From the NCBI RefSeq assembly GCF_026213295.1, contig NC_079414.1, positions 11,472,362-11,536,361 on the forward strand: 64,000 bases of DNA. Direction: 5' to 3'. This DNA comes from Gadus chalcogrammus. Lineage: Eukaryota; Chordata; Actinopteri; Gadiformes; Gadidae. The position numbers were made by a program, and so were the translations under genes. This document shows, piece after piece, positions 1-15,000 of the stretch. The number at the start of each line of letters is the position of its first letter. The stretch's first letter is position 1. The notes under the pieces are model-generated. The model was given only the letters and a program-made list of their open reading frames with translations. It made no database searches and was not told where the DNA came from.

Positions 1-3000
1 CAACCACAACTGCAGGACCAACAACAACTGTAGGACCAACAAAAACTGCAAGGCCTATCACTTCTACTGTTGAACCCAAAACAATAACTGAAGGAAAAAC
101 AACAACAGCCTCAGAACCAAAAACTTCTACATCAGGACCCACAACAGCAACAACCGCGCCAATAACGACAACAGGTGGACTAACAAAAAGCACTGCAGGA
201 CCAACAACTACAACTGCGAAAACTGCAAGAACAACGGCAGGACCAACAACGACAACTGCTGAAGTAACATCGACAACTGCAGGATCAACAACTTTTTCAG
301 AAAAACCTGCAACCACAACTGCAGTACCAACAACAATTGGAGGACCAACAAAAACTGCAAGATCTATCACTTCTACTGCTGTACCAAAAACAAAAACTGA
401 AGGAAAAACAACAACAGCTTCAGAACCAACAACTTCTACAACAGGACCCACAACAACAACAACTGGTGGACTCACAAAAACCACTGGAGGACCAACAACT
501 ACGACTGCGAAAACTCCAAGAAAAACGGCAGGTCCATCAACTACAACTGCTGAACTAACATCGACAATTGCAGGATCAACAACTTTTGCAGAAATTCCTG
601 CAACAACTGCAGGACCAACAAAAACTGAAGGACCTATAAATTCTACTGTTGTACCCAAAAGAAAAACTGAAGGAAAAACAACAACAGCCTCAGAACCAAC
701 AACTTCTACATCAGGACCAATAACAACGAATGCAAGACCCACAACTACTTCAGCAGGACTCACTTTAACTCCAGTTCAGAAATCAACAACTGCAGAAATA
801 ACAAAAATGACAACAGTACCAACAACATCAAATGCTGTACCAACAACTACTAAAGCAGGACCCAAAGCAACAATAGGAACAATAAAGACAACTGCTGAAC
901 TGACTTCAACAACTGCAGGACCAACAACTACGACTGCGAAAACTCCAAGTACAACGGCAGGTCCAACAACTACAACTGCTGAAGTAACATCGACAACTGC
1001 AGGATCAACAACTTTTTCAGAAAAACCTGCAACCACAACTGCAGTACCAACAACAATTGGAGGACCAACAAAAACTGCAAGATCTATCACTTCTACTGCT
1101 GTACCAAAAACAAAAACTGAAGGAAAAACAACAACAGCTTCAGAACCAACAACTTCTACAACAGGACCCACAACAACAACAACTGGTGGACTCACAAAAA
1201 CCACTGGAGGACCAACAACTACGACTGCGAAAACTCCAAGAAAAACGGCAGGTCCATCAACTACAACTGCTGAACTAACATCGACAATTGCAGGATCAAC
1301 AACTTTTGCAGAAAAACCTGCAACAACAACAACTGCAGTACCAACAACAAATGTAGGACTAACAAAAACTGCAGGATCTATCACTTCTACTGCTGTACCC
1401 AAAACAAAAACTGAAGTAAAAACAACAACAGCCGCAGAACCAACAACTTCTACATCAGGACCCAGAACAACAACTGGTGGACTAACAAAAACCACTGCAG
1501 GACCAACAACTACGACTGCGAAAACTGCAAGAACAATGGCAGGACCAACAACTACAACTGCTGAACTAACATCGACAACTGCAGGATCAACAACTTTTGC
1601 AAAAAAAACTGCAACCACAAATGCAGGACCAACAACAACTGTAGGACCAACAAAAACTGCAAGGCCTATCACTTCTACTGTTGAACCCAAAACAATAACT
1701 GGAGGAAAAACAACAACAGCCTCAGAACCAAAAACTTCTACATCAGGACCCACAACAGCAACAACCGCACCAATAACGACAACAGCTGGACCAACAAAAA
1801 CCACTGCAGGACCAACAACTACAACTGCGAAAACTGCAAGAACAACGGCAGGACCAACAAGGACAACTGCTGAAGTAACATCGACAACTGCAGGATCAAC
1901 AACTTTTTCAGAAAAACCTGCAACCACAACTGCAGTACCAGCAACAATTGGAGGACCAACAAAAACTGCAAGATCTATCACTTCTACGGCTGTACCAAAA
2001 ACAAAAACTGAAGGAAAAACAACAGCTTCAGAACCAACAACTTCTACAACAGGACCCACAACAACAACAACTGGTGGACTCACAAAAAACATTGCAGGAC
2101 CATCAACAAAAGGACGAAAAACAACAACTGCCGAACTTGTGACAACTGCAGTAGCAACAACAACATCTGCAGGATCAACATCCACAACGAGAGCAGGACG
2201 AACAATGACAACTGCAGGACCAATAACAATGAATGCAAGACCCAGATCTACTTCAGCAGGACTCACTTCAGCTGCAGTACAGAAATCTAGAACTGCAGGA
2301 ATAACAAAAACGACTACAGTACCAACAACATCAACTGCTGTTCCAACAACTACTCAAGTAGAACCCAAAACAACAACAGGACCAATAAAGACAACTGATG
2401 AACCAACAAAAACCACTGCAGGACCAACAACTACGACTGCGAAAACTGCAAGAACAACGGCAGGTCCAACAACTACAACTGCTGAACTAACATCGACAAC
2501 TGCAGGATCAACAACTTTTGCAGAAAAAACTGCAACCACAACTGCAGGACCAACAACAACTGTAGGACCAACAAAAACTGCAAGGCCTATCACTTCTACT
2601 GTTGAACCCAAAACAATAACTGGAGGAAAAACAACAACAGCCTCAGAACCAAAAACTTCTACATCAGGACCCACAACAGCAACAACCGCACCAATAACGA
2701 CAACAGCTGGACCAACAAAAACCACTGCAGGACCAACAACTACAACTGTGAAAACTGCAAGAACAACGGCAGGACCAACAAGGACAACTGCTGAAGTAAC
2801 ATCGACAACTGCAGGATCAACAACTTTTTCAGAAAAACCTGCAACCACAACTGCAGTACCAGCAACAATTGGAGGACCAACAAAAACTGCAAGATCTATC
2901 ACTTCTACTGCTGTACCAAAAACAAAAACTGAAGGAAAAACAACAGCTTCAGAACCAACAACTTCTACAACAGGACCCACAACAACAACAACTGGTGGAC

Positions 3001-6000
3001 TCACAAAAACCACTGGAGGACCAACAACTACGACTGCGAAAACTCCAAGAAAAACGGCAGGTCCATCAACTACAACTGCTGAACTAACATCGACAATTGC
3101 AGGATCAACAACTTTTGCAGAAATTCCTGCAACAACAACTGCAGGACCAAAGAAAACTGAAGGACCTATCACTTCTACTGTTGTACCCAAAAGAAAACTG
3201 AAGGAAAAACAACAACAGCCTCAGAACCAACAATTTCTACATCAGGACCAATAACAACGAATGCAAGACCCACAACTACTTCAGCAGGACTCACTTTAAC
3301 TCCAGTTCAGAAATCAACAACTGCAGAAATAACAAAAAGGACAACAGTACCAACAACATCAACTGCTGTACCAACAACTACTAAAGCAGGACCCAAAGCA
3401 ACAATAGGAACAATAAAGACAACTGCTGAACTGACTTCAACAACTGCAGGACCAACAACTACGACTGCGAAAACTCCAAGTACAACGGCAGGTCCAACAA
3501 CTACAACTGCTGAACTAACATCGACAACTGCAGGATCAACAACTTTTGCAGAAAAAACTGCAACCACAACTGCAGGACCAACAACAACTGTAGGACCAAC
3601 AAAAACTGCAAGGCCTATCACTTCTACTGTTGAACCCAAAACAATAACTGGAGGAAAAACAACAACAGCCTCAGAACCAAAAACTTCTACATCAGGACCC
3701 ACAACAGCAACAACCGCACCAATAACGACAACAGCTGGACCAACAAAAACCACTGCAGGACCAACAACTACAACTGCGAAAACTGCAAGAACAACGGCAG
3801 GACCAACAAGGACAACTGCTGAAGTAACATCGACAACTGCAGGATCAACAACTTTTTCAGAAAAACCTGCAACCACAACTGCAGTACCAGCAACAATTGG
3901 AGGACCAACAAAAACTGCAAGATCTATCACTTCTACTGCTGTACCAAAAACAAAAACTGAAGGAAAAACAACAGCTTCAGAACCAACAACTTCTGCAACA
4001 GGACCCACAACAACAACAACTGGTGGACTCACAAAAACCACTGGAGGACCAACAACTACGACTGCGAAAACTCCAAGAAAAACGGCAGGTCCATCAACTA
4101 CAACTGCTGAACTAACATCGACAATTGCAGGATCAACAACTTTTGCAGAAATTCCTGCAACAACAACTGCAGGACCAAAGAAAACTGAAGGACCTATCAC
4201 TTCTACTGTTGTACCCAAAAGAAAAACTGAAGGAAAAACAACAACAGCCTCAGAACCAACAATTTCTACATCAGGACCAATAACAACGAATGCAAGACCC
4301 ACAACTACTTCAGCAGGACTCACTTTAACTCCAGTTCAGAAATCAACAACTGCAGAAATAACAAAAAGGACAACAGTACCAACAACATCAACTGCTGTAC
4401 CAACAACATCAACTGCTGTACCAACAACTACTAAAGCAGGACCCAAAGCAACAATAGGAACAATAAAGACAACTGCTGAACTGACTTCAACAACTGCAGG
4501 ACCAACAACTACGACTGCGAAAACTCCAAGTACAACGGCAGGTCCAACAACTACAACTGCTGAACTAACATCGACAACTGCAGGATCAACAACTTTTGCA
4601 GAAAAAACCTGCAACCACAGCTGCAGGACCAACAACAACTGTAGGACCAACAAAAACTGCAAGGCCTATCACTTCTACTGTTGAACCCAAAACAATAACT
4701 GAAGGAAAAACAACAACAGCCTCAGAACCAAAAACTTCTGCATCAGGACCCACAACAGCAACAACCGCACCAATAACGACAACAGGTGGACTAACAAAAA
4801 CCACTGCAGGACCAACAACTACAACTGCGAAAACTGCAACCACAACTGCAGGACCAACAACAATTGGAGGACCAAAAAAAACTGCAAGATCTATCACTTC
4901 TACTGCTGTACCAAAAACAAGAACTGAAGGAAAAACAACAACAGCTTCAGAACCAACAACTTCTACAACAGGACCCACAACAACAACAACTGGTGGACTC
5001 ACAAAAACCACTGGAGGACCAACAACTACGACTGTGAAAACTCCAAGAAAAACGTCAGGTCCATCAAATACAGCTGCTGAACTAACATCGACAATTGCAG
5101 GAACAACAACTTTTGCAGAAATTCCTGCAACAACAACTGCAGGACCAACAAAAACGGAAGGACCTATCACTTCTACTGTTGTACCCAAAAGAAAAACTGA
5201 AGGAAAAACAACAACAGCCTCAGAGCCAACAACTTCTACATCAGGACCAATAACAACGAATGCAAGACCCACAACTACTTCAGCAGGACTCACTTTAACT
5301 CCAGTTCAGAAATCAACAACTGCAGAAATAACAAAATGGACAACAGTACCAACAACATCAACTGCTGTACCAACAACTACTAAAGCAGGACCCAAAGCAA
5401 CAATAGGAACAATAAAGACAACTGCTGAACTGACTTCAACAACTGCAGGACCAACAACTACGACTGCGAAAACTCCAAGTACAACGGCAGGTCCAACAAC
5501 TACAACTGCTGAACTAACATCGACAACTGCAGGATCAACAACTTTTGCAGAAAAAACTGCAACCACAACTGCAGGACCAACAACAACTGTAGGACCAACA
5601 AAAACTGCAAGGCCTATCACTTCCACTGTTGAACCCAAAACAATAACTGGAGGAAAAACAACAACAGCCTCAGAACCAAAAACTTCTACATCAGGACCCA
5701 CAACAGCAACAACCGCACCAATAACGACAACAGCTGGACCAACAAAAACCACTGCAGGACCAACAACTACAACTGCGAAAACTGCAAGAACAACGGCAGG
5801 ACCAACAAGGACAACTGCTGAAGTAACATCGACAACTGCAGGATCAAGAACTTTTTCAGAAAACCTGCAACCACAACTGCAGTACCAGCAACAATTGGAG
5901 GACCAACAAAAACTGCAAGATCTATCACTTCTACTGCTGTACCAAAAACAAAAACTGAAGGAAAAACAACAGCTTCAGAACCAACAACTTCTACAACAGG

Positions 6001-9000
6001 ACCCACAACAACAACAACTGGTGGACTCACAAAAAACATTGCAGGACCATCAACAAAAGGACGAAAAACAACAACTGCCGAACTTGTGACAACTGCAGTA
6101 GCAACAACAACATCTGCAGGATCAACATCCACAACGAGAGCAGGACGAACAATGACAACTGCAGGACCAATAACAATGAATGCAAGACCCAGATCTACTT
6201 CAGCAGGACTCACTTCAGCTGCAGTACAGAAATCTAGAACTGCAGGAATAACAAAAACGACTACAGTACCAACAACATCAACTGCTGTTCCAACAACTAC
6301 TCAAGTAGAACCCAAAACAACAACAGGACCAATAAAGACAACTGATGAACCAACAAAAACCACTGCAGGACCAACAACTACGACTGCGAAAACTGCAAGA
6401 ACAACGGCAGGTCCAACAACTACAACTGCTGAACTAACATCGACAACTGCAGGATCAACAACTTTTGCAGAAAAAACTGCAACCACAACTGCAGGACCAA
6501 CAACAACTGTAGGACCAACAAAAACTGCAAGGCCTATCACTTCTACTGTTGAACCCAAAACAATAACTGGAGGAAAAACAACAACAGCCTCAGAACCAAA
6601 AACTTCTACATCAGGACCCACAACAGCAACAACCGCACCAATAACGACAACAGCTGGACCAACAAAAACCACTGCAGGACCAACAACTACAACTGTGAAA
6701 ACTGCAAGAACAACGGCAGGACCAACAAGGACAACTGCTGAAGTAACATCGACAACTGCAGGATCAACAACTTTTTCAGAAAAACCTGCAACCACAACTG
6801 CAGTACCAGCAACAATTGGAGGACCAACAAAAACTGCAAGATCTATCACTTCTACTGCTGTACCAAAAACAAAAACTGAAGGAAAAACAACAGCTTCAGA
6901 ACCAACAACTTCTACAACAGGACCCACAACAACAACAACTGGTGGACTCACAAAAACCACTGGAGGACCAACAACTACGACTGCGAAAACTCCAAGAAAA
7001 ACGGCAGGTCCATCAACTACAACTGCTGAACTAACATCGACAATTGCAGGATCAACAACTTTTGCAGAAATTCCTGCAACAACAACTGCAGGACCAAAGA
7101 AAACTGAAGGACCTATCACTTCTACTGTTGTACCCAAAAGAAAAACTGAAGGAAAAACAACAACAGCCTCAGAACCAACAATTTCTACATCAGGACCAAT
7201 AACAACGAATGCAAGACCCACAACTACTTCAGCAGGACTCACTTTAACTCCAGTTCAGAAATCAACAACTGCAGAAATAACAAAAAGGACAACAGTACCA
7301 ACAACATCAACTGCTGTACCAACAACATCAACTGCTGTACCAACAACTACTAAAGCAGGACCCAAAGCAACAATAGGAACAATAAAGACAACTGCTGAAC
7401 TGACTTCAACAACTGCAGGACCAACAACTACGACTGCGAAAACTCCAAGTACAACGGCAGGTCCAACAACTACAACTGCTGAACTAACATCGACAACTGC
7501 AGGATCAACAACTTTTGCAGAAAAACCTGCAACCACAGCTGCAGGACCAACAACAACTGTAGGACCAACAAAAACTGCAAGGCCTATCACTTCTACTGTT
7601 GAACCCAAAACAATAACTGAAGGAAAAACAACAACAGCCTCAGAACCAAAAACTTCTGCATCAGGACCCACAACAGCAACAACCGCACCAATAACGACAA
7701 CAGGTGGACTAACAAAAACCACTGCAGGACCAACAACTACAACTGCGAAAACTGCAACCACAACTGCAGGACCAACAACAATTGGAGGACCAAAAAAAAC
7801 TGCAAGATCTATCACTTCTACTGCTGTACCAAAACAAGAACTGAAGGAAAAACAACAACAGCTTCAGAACCAACAACTTCTACAACAGGACCCACAACAA
7901 CAACAACTGGTGGACTCACAAAAACCACTGGAGGACCAACAACTACGACTGTGAAAACTCCAAGAAAAACGTCAGGTCCATCAAATACAGCTGCTGAACT
8001 AACATCGACAATTGCAGGAACAACAACTTTTGCAGAAATTCCTGCAACAACAACTGCAGGACCAACAAAAACGGAAGGACCTATCACTTCTACTGTTGTA
8101 CCCAAAAGAAAAACTGAAGGAAAAACAACAACAGCCTCAGAGCCAACAACTTCTACATCAGGACCAATAACAACGAATGCAAGACCCACAACTACTTCAG
8201 CAGGACTCACTTTAACTCCAGTTCAGAAATCAACAACTGCAGAAATAACAAAATGGACAACAGTACCAACAACATCAACTGCTGTACCAACAACTACTAA
8301 AGCAGGACCCAAAGCAACAATAGGAACAATAAAGACAACTGCTGAACTGACTTCAACAACTGCAGGACCAACAACTACGACTGCGAAAACTCCAAGTACA
8401 ACGGCAGGTCCAACAACTACAACTGCTGAACTAACATCGACAACTGCAGGATCAACAACTTTTGCAGAAAAAACTGCAACCACAACTGCAGGACCAACAA
8501 CAACTGTAGGACCAACAAAAACTGCAAGGCCTATCACTTCTACTGTTGAACCCAAAACAATAACTGGAGGAAAAACAACAACAGCCTCAGAACCAAAAAC
8601 TTCTACATCAGGACCCACAACAGCAACAACCGCACCAATAACGACAACAGCTGGACCAACAAAAACCACTGCAGGACCAACAACTACAACTGCGAAAACT
8701 GCAAGAACAACGGCAGGACCAACAAGGACAACTGCTGAAGTAACATCGACAACTGCAGGATCAAGAACTTTTTCAGAAAAACCTGCAACCACAACTGCAG
8801 TACCAGCAACAATTGGAGGACCAACAAAAACTGCAAGATCTATCACTTCTACTGCTGTACCAAAAACAAAAACTGAAGGAAAAACAACAGCTTCAGAACC
8901 AACAACTTCTACAACAGGACCCACAACAACAACAACTGGTGGACTCACAAAAAACATTGCAGGACCATCAACAAAAGGACGAAAAACAACAACTGCCGAA

Positions 9001-12000
9001 CTTGTGACAACTGCAGTAGCAACAACAACATCTGCAGGATCAACATCCACAACGAGAGCAGGACGAACAATGACAACTGCAGGACCAATAACAATGAATG
9101 CAAGACCCAGATCTACTTCAGCAGGACTCACTTCAGCTGCAGTACAGAAATCTAGAACTGCAGGAATAACAAAAACGACTACAGTACCAACAACATCAAC
9201 TGCTGTTCCAACAACTACTCAAGTAGAACCCAAAACAACAACAGGACCAATAAAGACAACTGATGAACCAACAAAAACCACTGCAGGACCAACAACTACG
9301 ACTGCGAAAACTGCAAGAACAACGGCAGGTCCAACAACTACAACTGCTGAACTAACATCGACAACTGCAGGATCAACAACTTTTGCAGAAAAAACTGCAA
9401 CCACAACTGCAGGACCAACAACAACTGTAGGACCAACAAAAACTGCAAGGCCTATCACTTCTACTGTTGAACCCAAAACAATAACTGGGGGAAAAACAAC
9501 AACAGCCTCAGAACCAAAAACTTCTACATCAGGACCCACAACAGCAACAACCGCACCAATAACGACAACAGCTGGACCAACAAAAACCACTGCAGGACCA
9601 ACAACTACAACTGTGAAAACTGCAAGAACAACGGCAGGACCAACAAGGACAACTGCTGAAGTAACATCGACAACTGCAGGATCAACAACTTTTTCAGAAA
9701 AACCTGCAACCACAACTGCAGTACCAGCAACAATTGGAGGACCAACAAAAACTGCAAGATCTATCACTTCTACTGCTGTACCAAAAACAAAAACTGAAGG
9801 AAAAACAACAGCTTCAGAACCAACAACTTCTACAACAGGACCCACAACAACAACAACTGGTGGACTCACAAAAACCACTGGAGGACCAACAACTACGACT
9901 GCGAAAACTCCAAGAAAAACGGCAGGTCCATCAACTACAACTGCTGAACTAACATCGACAATTGCAGGATCAACAACTTTTGCAGAAATTCCTGCAACAA
10001 CAACTGCAGGACCAAAGAAAACTGAAGGACCTATCACTTCTACTGTTGTACCCAAAAGAAAAACTGAAGGAAAAACAACAACAGCCTCAGAACCAACAAT
10101 TTCTACATCAGGACCAATAACAACGAATGCAAGACCCACAACTACTTCAGCAGGACTCACTTTAACTCCAGTTCAGAAATCAACAACTGCAGAAATAACA
10201 AAAATGACAACAGTACCAACAACATCAAATGCTGTACCAACAACTACTAAAGCAGGACCCAAAGCAACAATAGGAACAATAAAGACAACTGCTGAACTGA
10301 CTTCAACAACTGCAGGACCAACAACTACGACTGCGAAAACTCCAAGTACAACGGCAGGTCCAACAACTACAAATGCTGAACTAACATCGACAACTGCAGG
10401 ATCATCAACTTTTGCAGAAAAACCTGCAACCACAACTGCAGTACCAATGACAACTGTAGGACTAACAAAAACTGCAAGAACTATCACTTCTACTGTTGTA
10501 CCCAAAACAATAACTGAAGGAAAAACAACAAAAGCCTCAGAACCAACAACTTCTACATCAGGAACCACAACAACAACAACCAGACCAATAACGACAACTG
10601 GTGGACAAACAAAAACAACTGCAGGACCATCAACAAAAAGACGAAAAACAACACCTGCCGAACTTTTGACAACCGCAGTAGCAACAACAACATCTGCAGG
10701 ATCTACATCCACAACAGACGGAGCAACATCCACAACGAGAGCAGGACGAACAATGACAACTGCAGGACCAATAACAACGAATGCAAGAACCAGCACTACT
10801 TCAGCAGGACTCACTTTAACGGCAGTACAGAAATCAATAACTGCAGGAATAACAAAAACGACTACAGTACAAACTACATCAACTGCTGTCTCAACAACTA
10901 CTAGAGCAGGACCCAAAACAACAACAGGACCAATAAAGACAACTGCTGAACTGACATCAATAACTGCAGGACCACGAACTACGACTGCGAAAACTCCAAG
11001 AACAACGGACGGTCCAACAACTACAACTGCTGAACTAAAATTGACAACTGCAGGATCAACAACTTTTGCAGAAAAACCTGAAACCACAACTGCAGGACCA
11101 ACAACAACAACAACTGTAAGAGCTATCACTTCTACTGCTGTACCCAAAACAAAAACTGAAGGAAAAAAAACAACCGCCTCAGAACCAACAACTTCGACAT
11201 CAGGACCCACAACAACAACAACTGGTGGACTAAGAAAAACCACAGATGGACCAGCAACCTCGACTGCGAAAACTGCAAGAACAACGTTAGGACCAACAAC
11301 TACAACTGCTGAACTAACATCGACAATTGCAGGATCAACAACTTTTGCAGAAAAACCTGCAACAACAGTTGCAAAACCAACAACAACTGTAGGAACAACA
11401 AAAACTGCAAGACCTATCACTTCTACTGCTGTACCCAAAACAATAACAGAAGGAAAAAATACAATAGCCTCAGAACCAACAACTTCTACATCAGGACCCA
11501 CAACAACAACAACCGGACCAATATTGACAGCTGGTGGACTAACAAAAACCACTGTAGGTCCATCAACAAAAGGACGAAAAACAACATCTGCAGAACTTTT
11601 GACAACCGCGGTAGCAACAACAACATCTGCAGGATCTACATCCGCAACAGGAGAGGCCACATCCACAACGAGAGGACTAACACCTGCAGGACGAACAATG
11701 GCGACTGAAGGACCAATAACAACGAATGCAAGACCCAGAACTACTTCAGCAGGACTAACTTCAACTGCAGTACAGAAATCAACAACTGCAGGGAGAACAA
11801 AAACGACTACAGTACCAACAACACCAACTGCTGTACCAACAACTACTATAACAGGACCCAAAACAACAACAGGAACAAAAACGACAACGGCTGAACTGAC
11901 ATCAACAACTGCAGGACCAACATCTACGACTGCGAAAACTGCAAGAACAACGGCAGGACCAACAACTACAAATGCTGAACTAACATCGACAGCTGCAGGA

Positions 12001-15000
12001 TCATCAACTTTTGCAGAAAAACCTGCAACCACAACTGCAGGACCAACAACAACTGTAGGATCAACAAAAGCTGCAAGACTTATCACTTCTACTGTTGTAC
12101 CCAAAACAATAACTGAAGGAAATGCAAAAACAGCTTCAGAACCAAAAACTTCTTCATCAGGAGCCACAACAACAACAACCAGACCTATAACGACAACTGG
12201 TGGACTAACAAAAACCACTGCAGGGCCATCAACAAAAGGACGGAAAACAACAACTGCCGAACTTGTGACAACCGCAGTAACAACAACATCTGCAGGATCT
12301 ACATCCACAAAAGAAGGAGTCAGATCCACAACGAGAGAAGGACGAACAATGACGACTGCAGGACCAATAACAACGAATGCAAGACCCAGAACTTCTTCAG
12401 CAGGACTCATTTCAACTGCAATACAGAAATCAACAACTGCAGGAATAACAAAAACGACTACAGTCCCAAGAACATCAACTGCTGTATCAACAACCACTAA
12501 AGCAGGACCCAAAACAACAACAGGACAAATATCGACCACTGCTGAACTGACATCAACAACTGCAGGACCAACAACTACGACTGCGAAAACTGCAAGAACA
12601 ACGGCAGGGACAACAACTACAACTTCTGAACTAAAATTGACAACTGCAGGATCATCAACTTTTGCAGTAAAACCTGCAACCACAACTGCAGGACCAACCA
12701 CAACTGTAGGATCAACAAAAGCTGCAAGACCTATCACTTCTACTGTTGTACCCAAAACAATAACTGAAGGAAATGCGAAAACAGCTTCAGAACCAAAAAC
12801 TTCTTCATCAGGAGCCACAACAACAACAACCAGACCTATAACGACAACTGGTGGACTAACAAAAACCACTGCAGGGCCATCAACAAAAGGACGGAAAACA
12901 ACAACTGCCAAACTTGTGACAACCGCAGTAACAACAACATCTGCAGGATCTACATCTACAAAAGAAGGAGTCAGATCCACAACGAGAGAAGGAAGAACAA
13001 TGACGACTGCAGGACCAATTACAACGAATGCAAGACCCAGAACTACTTCAGCAGGACTCATTTCAACTGCAATACAGAAATCAACGACTGCAGGAATAAG
13101 AAAAACGACTACAGTCCCAAGAACATCAACTGCTGTATCAACAACTACTATAACAGGACCCAAAACAACAACAGGAACAAAAACGACAACGGCTGAACTG
13201 ACATCAACAACTGCAGGACCAACATCTACAACTGCGAAAACTGCAAGAACAACGGCAGGACCAACAACTACAAATGCTGAACTAACATCGACAGCTGCAG
13301 GATCAAAAACTTTTGCAGAAAAACCTGCAACCACATCAGCAGGACCAACAACAACTGTTAGACCAACAAAAACTGCAAGAACTATCACTTCTACTGTTGT
13401 ACCCAAAACAATAACTGAAGGAAAAACAACAACAGCCTCTGAACCAACAACTTCTACCTCAGGACCCACAACAACAACAACCGGACCAATAACGACAACT
13501 GGTGGACTAACGAAAACCACTGCAGGGCCATCATCAAAAGGGCGGAAAACAACAACTGCCGAACTTGTGAAAACCGCAGCAGCAACAACAAAATCTGCAC
13601 GATCTACATCCACAACAGAAGGAGCCACATCCACAACGAGAGAAGGACGAACAATGACGACTGCAGGACCAATAACAACGAATGCAAGACCCAGAACTAC
13701 TTCAGCAGGACTCATTTCAACTGCATTACAGAAATCAACGACTGCAGGAATAACAAAAACGACTACAGTACCAAGAACATCAACTGCTGTATCAACAACT
13801 ACTATAGCAGGACCCAAAACAACAACGGGAACAAAAACGACAACGGCTGAACTGACATCAACAACTGCAGGACCAACATCTACGACTGCGAAATCTGCAA
13901 GAACAATGGCAGGTCCAACAACTACAAATGCTGAACTAACATCGACAACTGCAGGATCATCAACTTTTGCAGAAAAACCTGCAACCACAACTGCTGGACC
14001 TATCACTTCTATTGCTGTACCCAAAACAGAAACTGAAGGAAAAACAACAGCCTCAGAACCAACAACTTCTACATCAGGACCCACAACAACAACAACTGGT
14101 GGACTAACAAAAACCACTGCAGGACCAACAACTACCACTGCGAAAACTGCAAGAACAACGGCAGGACCAGCAACTACAACTGCTGAACTAACATCGACAA
14201 CTGCAGGATCAACAACTTTTGCAGAAAAACCTGCAACCACAACAGCAGGACCAACAACAACTGTAGGACCAACACAAACTGCAAGACCTATCACTTCTAC
14301 TGTTGTACCCAAAACAATAACTGAAGGAAAAACAACAACAGCCTCAGAACCAACAACTTCTACATCAGGACCCACAACAACAACAACCGGACCAATAACG
14401 ACAACTGGTGGACTAACAAAAACCACTGCAGGACCATCAACAAAAGGACGAAAAACAACAAGTGCCGAACTTGTGAAAACCGCAGCAGCAACAACAAAAT
14501 CTGCAGGATCTACATCCACAACAGAAGGAGCCACATCCACAACGAGAGCAGGACGAACAATGACAACTGCAGAACCAATAACAACGAATGCAAGACCCAG
14601 AACTACTTCAGCAGGACTCACTTCAACTGCAATACAGAAAACAACAACTGCAGGAATAACAAAAAAGACCACAGTACCAAGAACATCAACTTCTGTATCA
14701 ACAACTACTATAGCAGGACCCAAAACAACAACAACTTCAGGACAACCAACCACTGCAGGAACACTAACAACAACTGCAGAACCATTAACCATTATCACAG
14801 GACCCAAAACAACAACTGCAGGATCCACAACGCCAACTGTTGAACCAACAACAGCAGCAAAAGAACCAACTACTATGACAACTGAAGAGACAACTGCAGG
14901 AACAATAATAACAACTAAAAGATCCACAACTGCACGGCGAACAACAACATCTGCAGGATCAAAAACGACTGCAGGACCAAAAACGACAACTGCTCAACGA

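Larger units (their letters stand above)
4370..10200 (+). repeat. Tandem pair of ~2.92-kb higher-order coding repeats
   Basis: About 4370-7290 and 7290-10200 are almost the same sequence at an offset of 2918-2919 bp. For example, the doubled ACATCAACTGCTGTACCAAC word occurs near 4381 and 7300, and the AAATGGACAACAG variant near 5334 and 8252. The few differences are single substitutions and single-A length changes. Copies of shorter units (about 0.7-1.03 kb) fill 1-4370. Inside the block, ~60-nt PTS words recur in the same order. Confidence 0.8.

Noticed and set aside
337..558. Gln-rich + strand frames (EDQQKLQDLSLLLLYQKQ type), here and in most later repeats
   Set aside because: They are a shifted frame of the mucin repeats and recur once per repeat; not separate proteins.
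4602..4608. AAAAAAC resembling a -1 ribosomal slippery site
   Set aside because: The same runs occur in dozens of sister repeats without frame change, they are not in slippery phase there, and each odd length is private to one copy. Sequence error is simpler.
10173..14927. Very long minus-strand open frame (1,584 codons) and many similar ones across 776-34287 and 35374-39145
   Set aside because: They are the complement of the Thr/Pro repeats (Val/Gly/Ala/Pro only), open because the sense codons rarely give reverse stops. They have no domains, end at arbitrary repeat variants and conflict with the spliced + strand gene.
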